Of a stretch of 10,831 bases of DNA, positions 4,649 through 10,831 are shown piece after piece. The translations under genes and the position numbers were made by a program. The notes under the pieces were generated by a model. That model saw only the letters and a list, made by a program, of their open reading frames with translations. It ran no database searches and was not told the DNA's origin. Numbering within the stretch: the first letter of the stretch is position 1; each line of letters starts with the position of its first letter. The stretch is from Deltaproteobacteria bacterium (lineage in GTDB: Bacteria > Desulfobacterota > Desulfobaccia > Desulfobaccales > 0-14-0-80-60-11). The stretch covers positions 1 to 10,831 of the forward strand of contig JAKAGH010000078.1 in the NCBI GenBank assembly GCA_021817645.1. Direction: 5' to 3'.

Positions 4649-5605
4649 TCAGTAAGCCCGAGTCCTGGAGGGGCCTTTGAATTCCAGGTTGCGGCCGGTG
4701 TCCTCAAAGCTAACGACCCGGTCCCCGCGAAATTTCACCTCCGATTCGCCGTACTTCCAGGCGTTGCCCACCACGCCGGTGGGGTTGCCCTGCACGGTTA
4801 ACACCCGCTCTTTAGTGGAGCCCACCGTAAAATAGATGGGACGGCGGGGAGCCGCCGCTGGAGCCGGAGAAACCATCTGCACCCGCAGGTTCTTGGAGAA
4901 ATTCGAGTAGCTGATCACCCGGTGGTTTTTATTAAAGGTCACGGTGGACAGCCCATATTTCCAGGTATCGCCGGCGATTTTTTGGGGAGGGCCCTGGAGG
5001 GCCCATACCTCATCCTGGCTGGAGGCCAGACCAAAATAGGGGCGCAGGGCCGCAGGTTGTTGGCGGCCCGTTATGGCTCCGCCTTTAGGGGTGGCTGCTG
5101 GCAGAGGTGCTTGGCTGATGGCTCCTGCGCCGGGGGCCACGTAGGCCATCTCTGGGGCCGTTGCCGCCGGGGGCTTGGTCGGGGCGGTGAGATAGCTATA
5201 AAGCAACGGTGACAGGAACAGGCCGACCGCCAGAGCGAGCGCCACTGTCAGCCCCGTGGCGTGCTCCTCGATCCAACTGTGTAAGGCACTTATTTGAGAG
5301 GAACTAGTAATTGCCGCAGGGCCGGCCTCTTTCCCAGGAGCCGGGCCCGCTCCAGGCGGGGCTGCCGCCGCGGTCCTTTCAGCCTTTTCCTTAAGGTGGA
5401 ATTTTAAACGCTCGTAGGCGACGTTGATTTCCCTGATCCGGGCCCGGGCCTTTTCCTGGATATGGGGTTCATGGGGAAAACGGTCCGGATGCCAGAGCCA
5501 GGCTGCATCCCGGTGGGCTTTTTCCACCTCCGCCAGGGAAGCCCCAGGCTCCAGATGCATAATTTTATAAGATGAACGGAGTAGTTCGTCCATAGGCAAT
5601 TCCAT
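4649..5605 (-). CDS. Membrane-anchored J-domain protein with tandem C-terminal repeats
   Basis: A 318-residue protein. Residues 11-75 are a J-domain with the HPD triad at H39-P40-D41, the motif that stimulates ATP hydrolysis by DnaK/Hsp70. A Pro/Ala-rich linker (80-98) leads to one membrane segment (about 118-138), then another Pro/Ala linker. Two repeats follow, at about 189-243 and 257-311, sharing YF-x-x-(A/G)S, V-x-x-(L/V)QG, G-(D/N)-x-WKYG and a V-x-F strand. The expected topology is J-domain in the cytoplasm and repeats outside. The G(S/T)-x-x-x-V-x-x-x-QG-x-P pattern vaguely recalls SmpA/BamE-type domains, but I would not assign it. The frame ends early: a third repeat follows out of frame. 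The ATG at 5605 is used; the ATG at 5593 (MDELL) is an alternative. The substrate is unknown, perhaps envelope protein folding or assembly. Confidence 0.88.
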   Translation of the reverse strand: MELPMDELLRSSYKIMHLEPGASLAEVEKAHRDAAWLWHPDRFPHEPHIQEKARARIREINVAYERLKFHLKEKAERTAAAAPPGAGPAPGKEAGPAAITSSSQISALHSWIEEHATGLTVALALAVGLFLSPLLYSYLTAPTKPPAATAPEMAYVAPGAGAISQAPLPAATPKGGAITGRQQPAALRPYFGLASSQDEVWALQGPPQKIAGDTWKYGLSTVTFNKNHRVISYSNFSKNLRVQMVSPAPAAAPRRPIYFTVGSTKERVLTVQGNPTGVVGNAWKYGESEVKFRGDRVVSFEDTGRNLEFKGPSRTRAY

Positions 5606-5770
5606 TTATCAGGGGATTTGCCAATTAGACACAGAAAGGAGGGGAAATATTAAGTTGAGGGGCATTTATCCCGGCTGCACCCAGGGATCGCCTCTGGAAG
5701 CTTTAATTTTCGTCCTCCCCCAAATGGGTGATGTTCCCTATTTCGTTCAATGATATCTAATGGGCCAGAA

Positions 5771-5779
5771 GAAAGGAGG
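5771..5779 (+). promoter_or_regulatory. Strong ribosome binding site for the CGGC-domain gene
   Basis: An AAAGGAGG core within 5771-5779 lies about 7 bases before the ATG at 5787. An in-frame ATG at 5760 sits upstream of this site and lacks one of its own, so 5787 is the start. Confidence 0.8.
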
Positions 5780-5786
5780 TCTAGAC

Positions 5787-6218
5787 ATGGCCAGAGTTGG
5801 AATTCTCACTTGCAGCAATGCCACCCAGGATCTGGGGTGTTCTTCGGTGGTCTGTCTGGCGGACCTGCGGAAAAGGAAGGGTTTTTTCGCCCGCTATCCC
5901 CAGGACGAACGCCTGGACCTGGTGGGCTTGATGAACTGTCCCGGCTGCCCCACCCTGGCGGGGTATGACAAGCTGCTGCAGCGCGTCCGCGGCCTTACCG
6001 AATTTCGGGTACAGGCCGTGCATCTCAGCAATTGCATTAAGTATCTGTGTCCCTTTAAAGAAAAGTACCTGAGCGTCTTACAAGAGGCCTTCCCCCAGGT
6101 GCAGTTCATCCTGGGCACCCATCAAGAAGAGGGTAATCCGGCGACCTTCCGGGAACTGGTGCAGGGTCTTTTTTCTCAACCCCGCAGAAGCATGGTCGAT
6201 CTCATTTTAAAACGATGA
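5787..6218 (+). CDS. CGGC-domain-like metal-binding protein
   Basis: A 143-residue cytoplasmic protein resembling the CGGC domain family of small cysteine-rich proteins in anaerobes, thought to bind metal and otherwise uncharacterised. It follows the family layout: an N-terminal strand ending in a cysteine (VGILTCSN, C9), C18 and C23, then DLVGLMNCPGCPTLAGYDKL (C51, C54), VHLSNCIKYLCPF (C83, C88) and ILGTH (108-112). The signature CGGC is CPGC here, keeping both cysteines. The start follows a very good ribosome binding site. It stands alone, divergent from the J-domain gene, with repeat-rich DNA downstream. No reaction can be named. Confidence 0.82.
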   Translation: MARVGILTCSNATQDLGCSSVVCLADLRKRKGFFARYPQDERLDLVGLMNCPGCPTLAGYDKLLQRVRGLTEFRVQAVHLSNCIKYLCPFKEKYLSVLQEAFPQVQFILGTHQEEGNPATFRELVQGLFSQPRRSMVDLILKR

Positions 6219-6605
6219 GTTCGTGGGGCGGGCGTCTCGCCCGCCCTGGCTCCGCCCAGGCTGGAAAGCTCGTGCTGCCGCTTAAAACTTTTTAAGTTAT
6301 TTCCTCATGGGCGATGGGCCTGCTCAAAAAACATGAAAAGATTGGTGGAGCGGCCTTCGTGCCTGCCAGACGACAGGCGGCCAGGGACGGCCGCCCCACC
6401 AAGCGAATACATATTTTAAGCTTCTCGGAGCAGTTCCTCATGGGCCGTCGTTACACTCGCAAATCATGAAAAGGGCGGGCGTCCCCGCCCGCCTCCCGTC
6501 CTCTGGTGCGTAGAACGCACCTTACATAATCATACTTTTGCGCCTTGCTTTGCGACTTTGCGTCTTTGCGTGAGGCTTTTTTTTTTCCCGAAACTGAATC
6601 GGCCC
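6219..6605. repeat. Gene-free stretch of palindromes and direct repeats
   Basis: This 387-base gap holds no credible gene. It contains a 9-bp G/C stem (GGGCGGGCG 6226-6234, CGCCCGCCC 6238-6246) eight bases after the CGGC-gene stop, possibly acting as a terminator; a 7-bp stem (CTTAAAA 6281-6287, TTTTAAG 6290-6296); a 14-bp stem with one mismatch (6342-6355 with 6389-6402) enclosing GCCTG/CAGGC (6361-6365, 6374-6378); GGGCGGG/CCCGCCC (6473-6479, 6484-6490); and GGTGCGT/ACGCACC (6505-6511, 6515-6521). Two 40-base units (6301-6340, 6434-6473) share their first 12 and last 9 bases at identical spacing. TTTGCG occurs four times (6537, 6549, 6557, 6565). This resembles mobile or REP-like intergenic repeats rather than regulation of one gene. 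Confidence 0.8.
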
Positions 6606-6968
6606 TCACCAAAGCCTGATCACCACCTTAGCGCCGGCTTTCTCGCCCCGGACCTTTTCCAGATGCCGGAGTGCGGCGAATTCCTGCTCCAACTGCGGCA
6701 TGGTCAGTTTTCCTCCCAGGGCCTGGAGCAGTTCCGCCGGTTCCAGGCTTTCCTGCTTTTGGAGGACCCGCAGGATTTCGCTCTGGATCGGGGTGAGGGT
6801 GGCAGGGCCGCCGTGGCGCTCCGTGGAGGTGGCGCAGTACACCGCCCAAGGATCGCACACCTTGACCCGGGAGACTGCCTCCAGGAAGCAGTCCTCGCAC
6901 AGCACCCGGCCCTGATGGCCCTGTTCTTCTCCCGGTTCGATCGCGGTTTGACATCCATCGCACTGCAT
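6606..6968 (-). CDS. Small zinc-finger protein with a winged-helix-like C-terminus
   Basis: A 120-residue protein of a type seen as an unnamed family in deltaproteobacteria. Residues 3-27 contain two CxxC pairs (CDGC at 3-6, CEDC at 24-27) in a LIM-like zinc ribbon, followed by a conserved KVCDPWAVYCA segment (36-46). Residues 58-118 (LTPIQSEILRVLQKQESLEP, then LTMPQLEQEFAALRHLEK and a basic end) look like a winged helix. It may be a small transcriptional regulator or adaptor that binds zinc, but the function is unknown. The start is supported by AAAGGAGG (+ strand 6978-6985), 9 bases before the ATG. It has no obvious operon partner. Confidence 0.78.
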   Translation of the reverse strand: MQCDGCQTAIEPGEEQGHQGRVLCEDCFLEAVSRVKVCDPWAVYCATSTERHGGPATLTPIQSEILRVLQKQESLEPAELLQALGGKLTMPQLEQEFAALRHLEKVRGEKAGAKVVIRLW

Positions 6969-7327
6969 TGATGATAGCCTCCTTTATGCAGGTGAAATAA
7001 TCTCCCGAACTCGTTATGCTTCCTGACTATAAGCAGATTGCGGAACGGAAAGAATCCCCCATTTGGGGGAGGAGGCAATTTTTTGGGGGAAAGAGCCATG
7101 GTGGCGTCTCAGGAATACCTTACCTGACTTTTCTAGTCTTTCCCCCTCCCCCTTCGAGGGGGGAGGGTCGGGGTGGGGGTGGCGTCTTTTGGCTCGATTT
7201 CTCCTACTTTTCTAAGTCACCCCCCTCCCCCCAATCTCCTCCCACCACGGGATGGGGAGATTCTGCCTGACTTTATTTTGATGGATATTTCTGGAACCCG
7301 ACAATAATGCGAGGAAATATGGGCGGA
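6969..7327. repeat. Gene-free C/G-rich stretch with palindromes and a 27-base direct repeat
   Basis: No gene is credible here. An imperfect hairpin pairs CCCTCCCCCT (7144-7153) with AGGGGGGAGGG (7157-7167). AATCTCC (7233-7239) pairs with GGAGATT (7256-7262). The stretch beginning ACTTTTCTA at 7127 recurs from 7206, each time leading into a C5-T-C5 or C6 run, giving an imperfect direct repeat of about 27 bases. Similar C-rich palindromes are widespread in intergenic DNA of such genomes. The ribosome binding site of the zinc-finger gene occupies 6978-6985; no clear promoter was found for it. Confidence 0.65.
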
Positions 7328-8185
7328 TCAGGCCAAATCGTGCCGCAAGGCCAGGACCGCGGCCTGGGTGCGGTCATTGACCCCCAGTTTGTTAAAAATG
7401 TTGATGACATGGCTTTTGACCGTGTGCCGGCTGATCTTCAGGGAACTGGAAATCTCCCCATTGGTGGCCCCCTGGACCAGCAGGCGCAGCACCTCCAGCT
7501 CCCGCCCGGTCAGGGGCGCGGCCAGGTAAGCGTTGCCTCTGACCGCGGCTTTCCTGGGGCTGGGCGCTATGGCTGCTGCCGCTTTCCGCTCTGGAGGGGC
7601 CGGATCGAGTTCCAAGGTCACGGTGGTCACCAGATTCCCGGATTTGTCGTGCACCGGGTAGACCGCCTGGGTGGCGATGGGGGCAAGAAATCCGGGGCAG
7701 CGTTCCGGCGCGGTTCTCTGTCTGCTTAAGGCTGCGGCAAAGGCCAGGCAGGAAGGATAGCCGCAGCGCCGGCAATTGGTCCGGGGGAGCAGCCGGAAGA
7801 TATCGAGCATGGGGACCGGGTTCCATCTCTTATAGTTCGGCTGGAGTTCGTCCCGGCGGTGGCAGAGATCGTTGAGGAAGGCCAGCAGCCGGTCCAGGAA
7901 TCCCAGGGCCTGGTCCCGGCCGGCAAAAGCGCCGGCGATGCCGTGATCGGGATAAAGGCCGCAGCAGACGCCGTCCAGGACAAACCGGATAAACCGCGGT
8001 TTCTCCAGGAGGCTGGGCGAGTCGGCCACGGCATTGATGTAAGGAAAGAGGGGGGAAACGTCGCCAGTCAACCGGAACTGGGCCAACATCTGGGTGTCGA
8101 AGGGAGAACCGGTTCTAAAGGGCGCACCCCCTTTTCTCAAGGAAAAATCTGCATATCCCGGAACCGGCATCAATGGCAGCGACAT
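7328..8185 (-). CDS. Fe-S-domain / LuxR-type HTH fusion regulator
   Basis: A 285-residue protein. Residues 138-163 carry the four-cysteine pattern C138-x2-C141-x4-C146-x16-C163 (NCRRCGYPSC, FAAALSRQ, RCP) of the 4Fe-4S domain found in RnfB and the acetyl-CoA synthase corrinoid subunit. Residues 224-281 are a LuxR/GerE helix-turn-helix (LTGRELEVLRLLVQGATNGE, then ISRHTVKSHVINIFNKLGV, with E229 and the VKSHV recognition helix). The N-terminal ~130 residues contain a Cys pair (VCCGLYPDH, 74-75) and no domain I can name. The likely role is a cytoplasmic transcription factor whose DNA binding depends on an Fe-S cluster, sensing redox state or iron. The ATG at 8185 has an AGGTGG (+ strand 8192-8197) seven bases ahead. 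No response-regulator receiver domain is present, and the targets are unknown. Confidence 0.88.
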   Translation of the reverse strand: MSLPLMPVPGYADFSLRKGGAPFRTGSPFDTQMLAQFRLTGDVSPLFPYINAVADSPSLLEKPRFIRFVLDGVCCGLYPDHGIAGAFAGRDQALGFLDRLLAFLNDLCHRRDELQPNYKRWNPVPMLDIFRLLPRTNCRRCGYPSCLAFAAALSRQRTAPERCPGFLAPIATQAVYPVHDKSGNLVTTVTLELDPAPPERKAAAAIAPSPRKAAVRGNAYLAAPLTGRELEVLRLLVQGATNGEISSSLKISRHTVKSHVINIFNKLGVNDRTQAAVLALRHDLA

Positions 8186-8388
8186 CGGGAGCCACCTGGC
8201 ACAAGCATGTAAAGGCCACTTAGCCTTTGCTAGTATTTTCTCTCACTTCAGAGCCAAGGACAACATTTTTCCGGTGGGGGGCTGACTCTATTTTCGGGGG
8301 GATAATATTTAATTTTCAGCGAGGCAGGGTGCAAGGGATATTAATTGGCGTGGCCGCAGAGTTAGTCCATAGCAGGAAAAGAATCACT

Positions 8389-8461
8389 CCCCCCTTTTCT
8401 AAAGGGGGGGATTAGGTAAGCGCCCGATAATCCCCCTAAATCCCCCTTTAGGAAAGGGGGA
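8389..8461. repeat. Pair of C5T3-A3G5 intergenic palindromes
   Basis: CCCCCCTTT-TCT-AAAGGGGGG (arms 8389-8397 and 8401-8409) and TCCCCCTTT-AGG-AAAGGGGGA (arms 8441-8449 and 8453-8461) are two copies of one hairpin, with 3-base loops and 9-bp perfect stems. A half-copy (TCCCCCTAAA, 8431-8440) lies between them. This is a common bacterial intergenic repeat type. Together with 8186-8388, where I see no gene or clear promoter, it fills the gap between the Fe-S/LuxR gene and the malic enzyme. Confidence 0.8.
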
Positions 8462-8473
8462 CTTTTACCTCCG

Positions 8474-8499
8474 TTCCCGACATCTTTACTGGTCGGGAA
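8474..8499 (-). terminator. Hairpin just after the malic enzyme stop
   Basis: TTCCCGAC (8474-8481) and GTCGGGAA (8492-8499) form a perfect 8-bp stem with a 10-base loop, nine bases beyond the TAA of the malic enzyme gene on the minus strand. No T-run follows, so if it terminates transcription it would need Rho or the second hairpin beyond it (8441-8461). Confidence 0.4.
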
Positions 8500-8508
8500 G
8501 ATTGTCCT

Positions 8509-10831
8509 TTAAAGCAATGACAATCTCTCGTCGTAAATAAATTCCCGGGTATGCCGGGCTACCCGTTCCGGTTCGATCTGCACCCGGGCCGTGCCGGTGT
8601 CCATGGAGGCCTGGGCCACGGCCTGGGCCACGGCCGGAGGCACCCGGAAGTCCATGGCCCCCGGCAGGATGTAGCTGGGGCTCAAGTTGCTGCCCACCAG
8701 ACCGGCGATGGCGTGGGCCGCGGCCACATTCATTTCTTCATTGATGGTCCGGGCCCGGACGTCCAGGGCGCCCCGGAAGATGCCGGGAAAGGCCAGGCAA
8801 TTGTTGACCTGGTTGGGAAAATCGGAGCGGCCCGTGGCCACCACCAGCGCGCCTCCCTGTTTGGCCAGGTCGGGATTGACTTCCGGCACCGGATTGGCCA
8901 AAGCAAAAACTATGGGGTCTGGAGCCATGGATTGCACCATCTCCAGGTTGAGGACGTTGGGACCCGAGAGGCCGATGAAGACTTCAGCTCCCTTCAAAAC
9001 GTCGGCCAGAGTGCCTCTGAGCCGGTCCGGATTGGTGAGCGTCGCCAACTCCTGCTTGATGGAATTCATGCCCTTATTGCGGCCTTTATAAATCACGCCG
9101 GTGGTATCGCAGACGGTGATGTTTCTGGCTCCGGCCTTAAGCAGGATTTTGATGGAGGCGATGGCGGAAGCGCCCGCGCCGTTGACCACGATCTTTACTT
9201 CCTCAAGTTTCCGGTCCACGATCTTCAGGGCGTTCATCAGGCCCGCCAGGGCCACCACCGCGGTGCCGTGCTGGTCGTCATGAAATACCGGGATCTCCAG
9301 CCGCTCGATCAGCGTCCGTTCGATTTCAAAACAGCGGGGTGAGGAGATGTCCTCCAGGTTGATGCCCGCAAACGCCGGGGCAATGTTTTCCACCAGGTTA
9401 ATGATCCGGTCGGTTTCCTGGGTGCTGAGGCACAGGGGAAAGGCCTCCACGCCGCCGAAGGTTTTAAAGAGGATAGCCTTGCCTTCCATGACCGGCAGCG
9501 CCGCCCGGGGACCAAGGTTGCCCAAGCCCAGCACTGCACTGCCGTCGGTGACGATGGCCACCAGGTTGTTCTTGGAGGTATAATCATAAGCGGCCATGGG
9601 GTCCTGGAGGATTTTTTGCACGACCTCGGCCACCGGCTGGGGCGCGTATAGCCGGTTGTAGATGAACTCGTCCTTGATGGGCACCTTGGTATTGACCTGG
9701 ATGCAGCCTTGATAGCGGCGGTGCAGTTCCAAGGACTCTTCATCAAAGCTCATCTTCCCGTAATCCTGGCCCTCCGAGGGCAGCCAGGCCATCTCGCCTT
9801 CATAGATATAACTTTCGGTGCGCTGGTGAATCCGTTCCGGGGTGACCAACTCCGGCCCCAGTTGGGCCACTCCTGTTTCCTGGGCGGCCCGGGCCACGGC
9901 CTCGGCGATTACCGGGGAGATATGCCAGTCCATCTGCCGGGGGATAATCTGCTGCGGGCTGAGCTGGTCGTCGGGAATCATGCCCGCCAGGGCCCCGGCC
10001 GCGGCCAGGTACATCTCGATGTTGACCCGGTTGGCGCCCACATCCAGGCAGCCCCGGAAGAAACCCGGGGTCACCAGGGAGGAGCGGATCTGGTTGGCGC
10101 TATCCGATAAGCCCGTGGCCACCACCGCCGCGCCTCCGGCTTTGGCTTCGGCCTCACTGGTCTCCGGCTCCGGCAGGGCCAGGGCAAAGACGATGGGGTC
10201 CGGGGCCATACTGGACACCATCTCCCGGGTCACCAGGCCTTTCGCAGATAGACCGATGAAGACATCCGCCCCCTTGATGACCTGGGCCAGGCTCCCCTTA
10301 ACATCCTGGGGCCCCACCAGCCGGGCGATTTCCGACTTGGCCCAGTTCATGCCCACCTGGCGGTAAACCCGCAACGCGCCGTGACGGTCGCAAAGCACGA
10401 TGTTCTTCATGCCCGCCACGATCAGCCCCTTGGCCACGCCGATGCCGGAGACCCCGGCGCCGTTGATGACGATGCGCACTTCATCCATACTCTTGCCTAC
10501 CACTTTGAGGGCATTGATGAGCGCGGCCAGGACAATAATGCCTGCGGCGTGGAATTCGGTGTGTAAAACTGCCTCCCGGACGGCCTTGCGGACATGGCTC
10601 TCCACGCTGAAGCACTTGGGCGCGGCGATCCCCTCCAGGCAGATGCCGCCGAAAGAAGGGGCCAGGGTGCGGATGATCTCCACGATCTCATCGGCATCCT
10701 GGGTTTGAAGCGCGATGGGCACCGCGTCCACGTTGGCAAAAGTCTTGAAAAGCACCGACTTGGCTTCCAGCTTGGGCAGCACCGCCAGGGCCCCGACGTT
10801 GCCGAATTCATAGACCGCACTGCCATCGGAG
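8509..10831 (-). CDS. Tandem malic enzyme fusion, N-terminus beyond the right edge
   Basis: Malic enzyme converts malate to pyruvate and CO2 with NAD(P)+, linking the TCA cycle and C3 metabolism. The frame runs to the window edge without a start: the GTG at 10780-10782 is an internal valine, since upstream codons still match the family (SDGSAVYEFGNVGALAVL). Numbering from that codon, 341-757 is a full bacterial malic enzyme with Y379 (LYAPQPVAEV), K435 (EGKAILFK), metal ligands E477-D478 (LEDISSPRCF) and D503 (HDDQHGTA), a GAGASA nucleotide loop (535-540), FALANPVPE (626-634) and GRSDFPNQVNN. Residues 1-325 are a second copy with the family outline and an intact GAGVSG loop, but LEG replaces LED, HTEFHAA replaces HDDQHGT, ALPEPE replaces ANPVPE and GLSDSANQ replaces GRSDFPNQ. 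The N-terminal copy is probably inactive and may be regulatory or structural. No phosphotransacetylase domain is seen. Confidence 0.95.
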   Translation of the reverse strand, partial: SDGSAVYEFGNVGALAVLPKLEAKSVLFKTFANVDAVPIALQTQDADEIVEIIRTLAPSFGGICLEGIAAPKCFSVESHVRKAVREAVLHTEFHAAGIIVLAALINALKVVGKSMDEVRIVINGAGVSGIGVAKGLIVAGMKNIVLCDRHGALRVYRQVGMNWAKSEIARLVGPQDVKGSLAQVIKGADVFIGLSAKGLVTREMVSSMAPDPIVFALALPEPETSEAEAKAGGAAVVATGLSDSANQIRSSLVTPGFFRGCLDVGANRVNIEMYLAAAGALAGMIPDDQLSPQQIIPRQMDWHISPVIAEAVARAAQETGVAQLGPELVTPERIHQRTESYIYEGEMAWLPSEGQDYGKMSFDEESLELHRRYQGCIQVNTKVPIKDEFIYNRLYAPQPVAEVVQKILQDPMAAYDYTSKNNLVAIVTDGSAVLGLGNLGPRAALPVMEGKAILFKTFGGVEAFPLCLSTQETDRIINLVENIAPAFAGINLEDISSPRCFEIERTLIERLEIPVFHDDQHGTAVVALAGLMNALKIVDRKLEEVKIVVNGAGASAIASIKILLKAGARNITVCDTTGVIYKGRNKGMNSIKQELATLTNPDRLRGTLADVLKGAEVFIGLSGPNVLNLEMVQSMAPDPIVFALANPVPEVNPDLAKQGGALVVATGRSDFPNQVNNCLAFPGIFRGALDVRARTINEEMNVAAAHAIAGLVGSNLSPSYILPGAMDFRVPPAVAQAVAQASMDTGTARVQIEPERVARHTREFIYDERLSLL

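Noticed and set aside
4640..4665. Programmed -1 frameshifting joining repeats 2 and 3
   Set aside because: No X-XXY-YYZ slippery heptamer in the correct phase and no clear downstream pseudoknot were seen; a one-base change explains it more simply.
6537..6570. Repeated TTTGCG as a possible CRISPR array
   Set aside because: The repeat is only 6-8 bases with no spacers of constant length, and no cas gene is present.
8551..9342. A 263-codon open frame on the + strand
   Set aside because: It is antisense to the highly conserved C-terminal malic enzyme half, and its translation (rich in G, H, R and D) matches no family I know.
10780..10782. The GTG at 10782 as the malic enzyme start
   Set aside because: Family-conserved codons (SDGSAVYEFGNVGAL) continue upstream in frame to the window edge, so the true start is outside.

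Overview
The window looks like the chromosome of a GC-rich anaerobic bacterium, most likely a deltaproteobacterial (Desulfobacterota) sulfate reducer or syntroph of the Desulfobacca/Syntrophobacter kind. That is an inference from gene content: a MerR regulator with a Cys-rich tail, a CGGC-type metal-binding protein, an Fe-S/LuxR fusion regulator, a MobA-type enzyme, fused malic enzymes, and intergenic DNA rich in G/C palindromes. No rRNA or other phylogenetic marker is present.

Layout. (1) Positions 1-~2317 are the integrase end of an integrative element that continues off the left edge. They hold the tail of an unknown gene, then a tight cassette: a protein with an N-terminal BrnA-antitoxin-like ribbon-helix-helix followed by ankyrin repeats, a small excisionase-like HTH protein, and a complete tyrosine integrase. 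The integrase reads toward the 3' end of a tRNA-Glu(CUC) gene (2318-2393, minus), the probable attachment site; the tRNA has its own strong sigma-70-type promoter. The cassette looks less GC-rich than the rest of the window. (2) 2552-4218 is host-like DNA: a stand-alone LigD-type 3'-phosphoesterase whose 3' end overlaps that of a convergent MobA-like guanylyltransferase, then a MerR-type regulator with eight cysteines, preceded by a promoter carrying a dyad in its spacer. (3) 4467-5605 encodes a membrane-anchored J-domain protein with C-terminal tandem repeats; a third repeat is still readable but lies in another frame after the stop. (4) 5787-6218 is a CGGC-domain-like protein, followed by a gene-free stretch of palindromes and short direct repeats. 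(5) 6606-6968 is a small Cys-rich zinc-finger protein, and 7328-8185 an Fe-S-domain/LuxR-HTH regulator, each next to C/G-rich palindromic intergenic DNA. (6) 8509-10831 is a tandem malic enzyme fusion cut by the right edge; its C-terminal half is intact and its N-terminal half has lost conserved active-site residues.

The genes do not form one pathway. Several are sensors or redox-linked proteins (Fe-S/LuxR, Cys-rich MerR, CGGC, Zn-finger), which fits an anaerobe. The observations most worth following are the RHH-ankyrin fusion in the integrase cassette, the half-dead double malic enzyme, the Fe-S/LuxR regulator, and the frameshifted third repeat of the J-domain protein.
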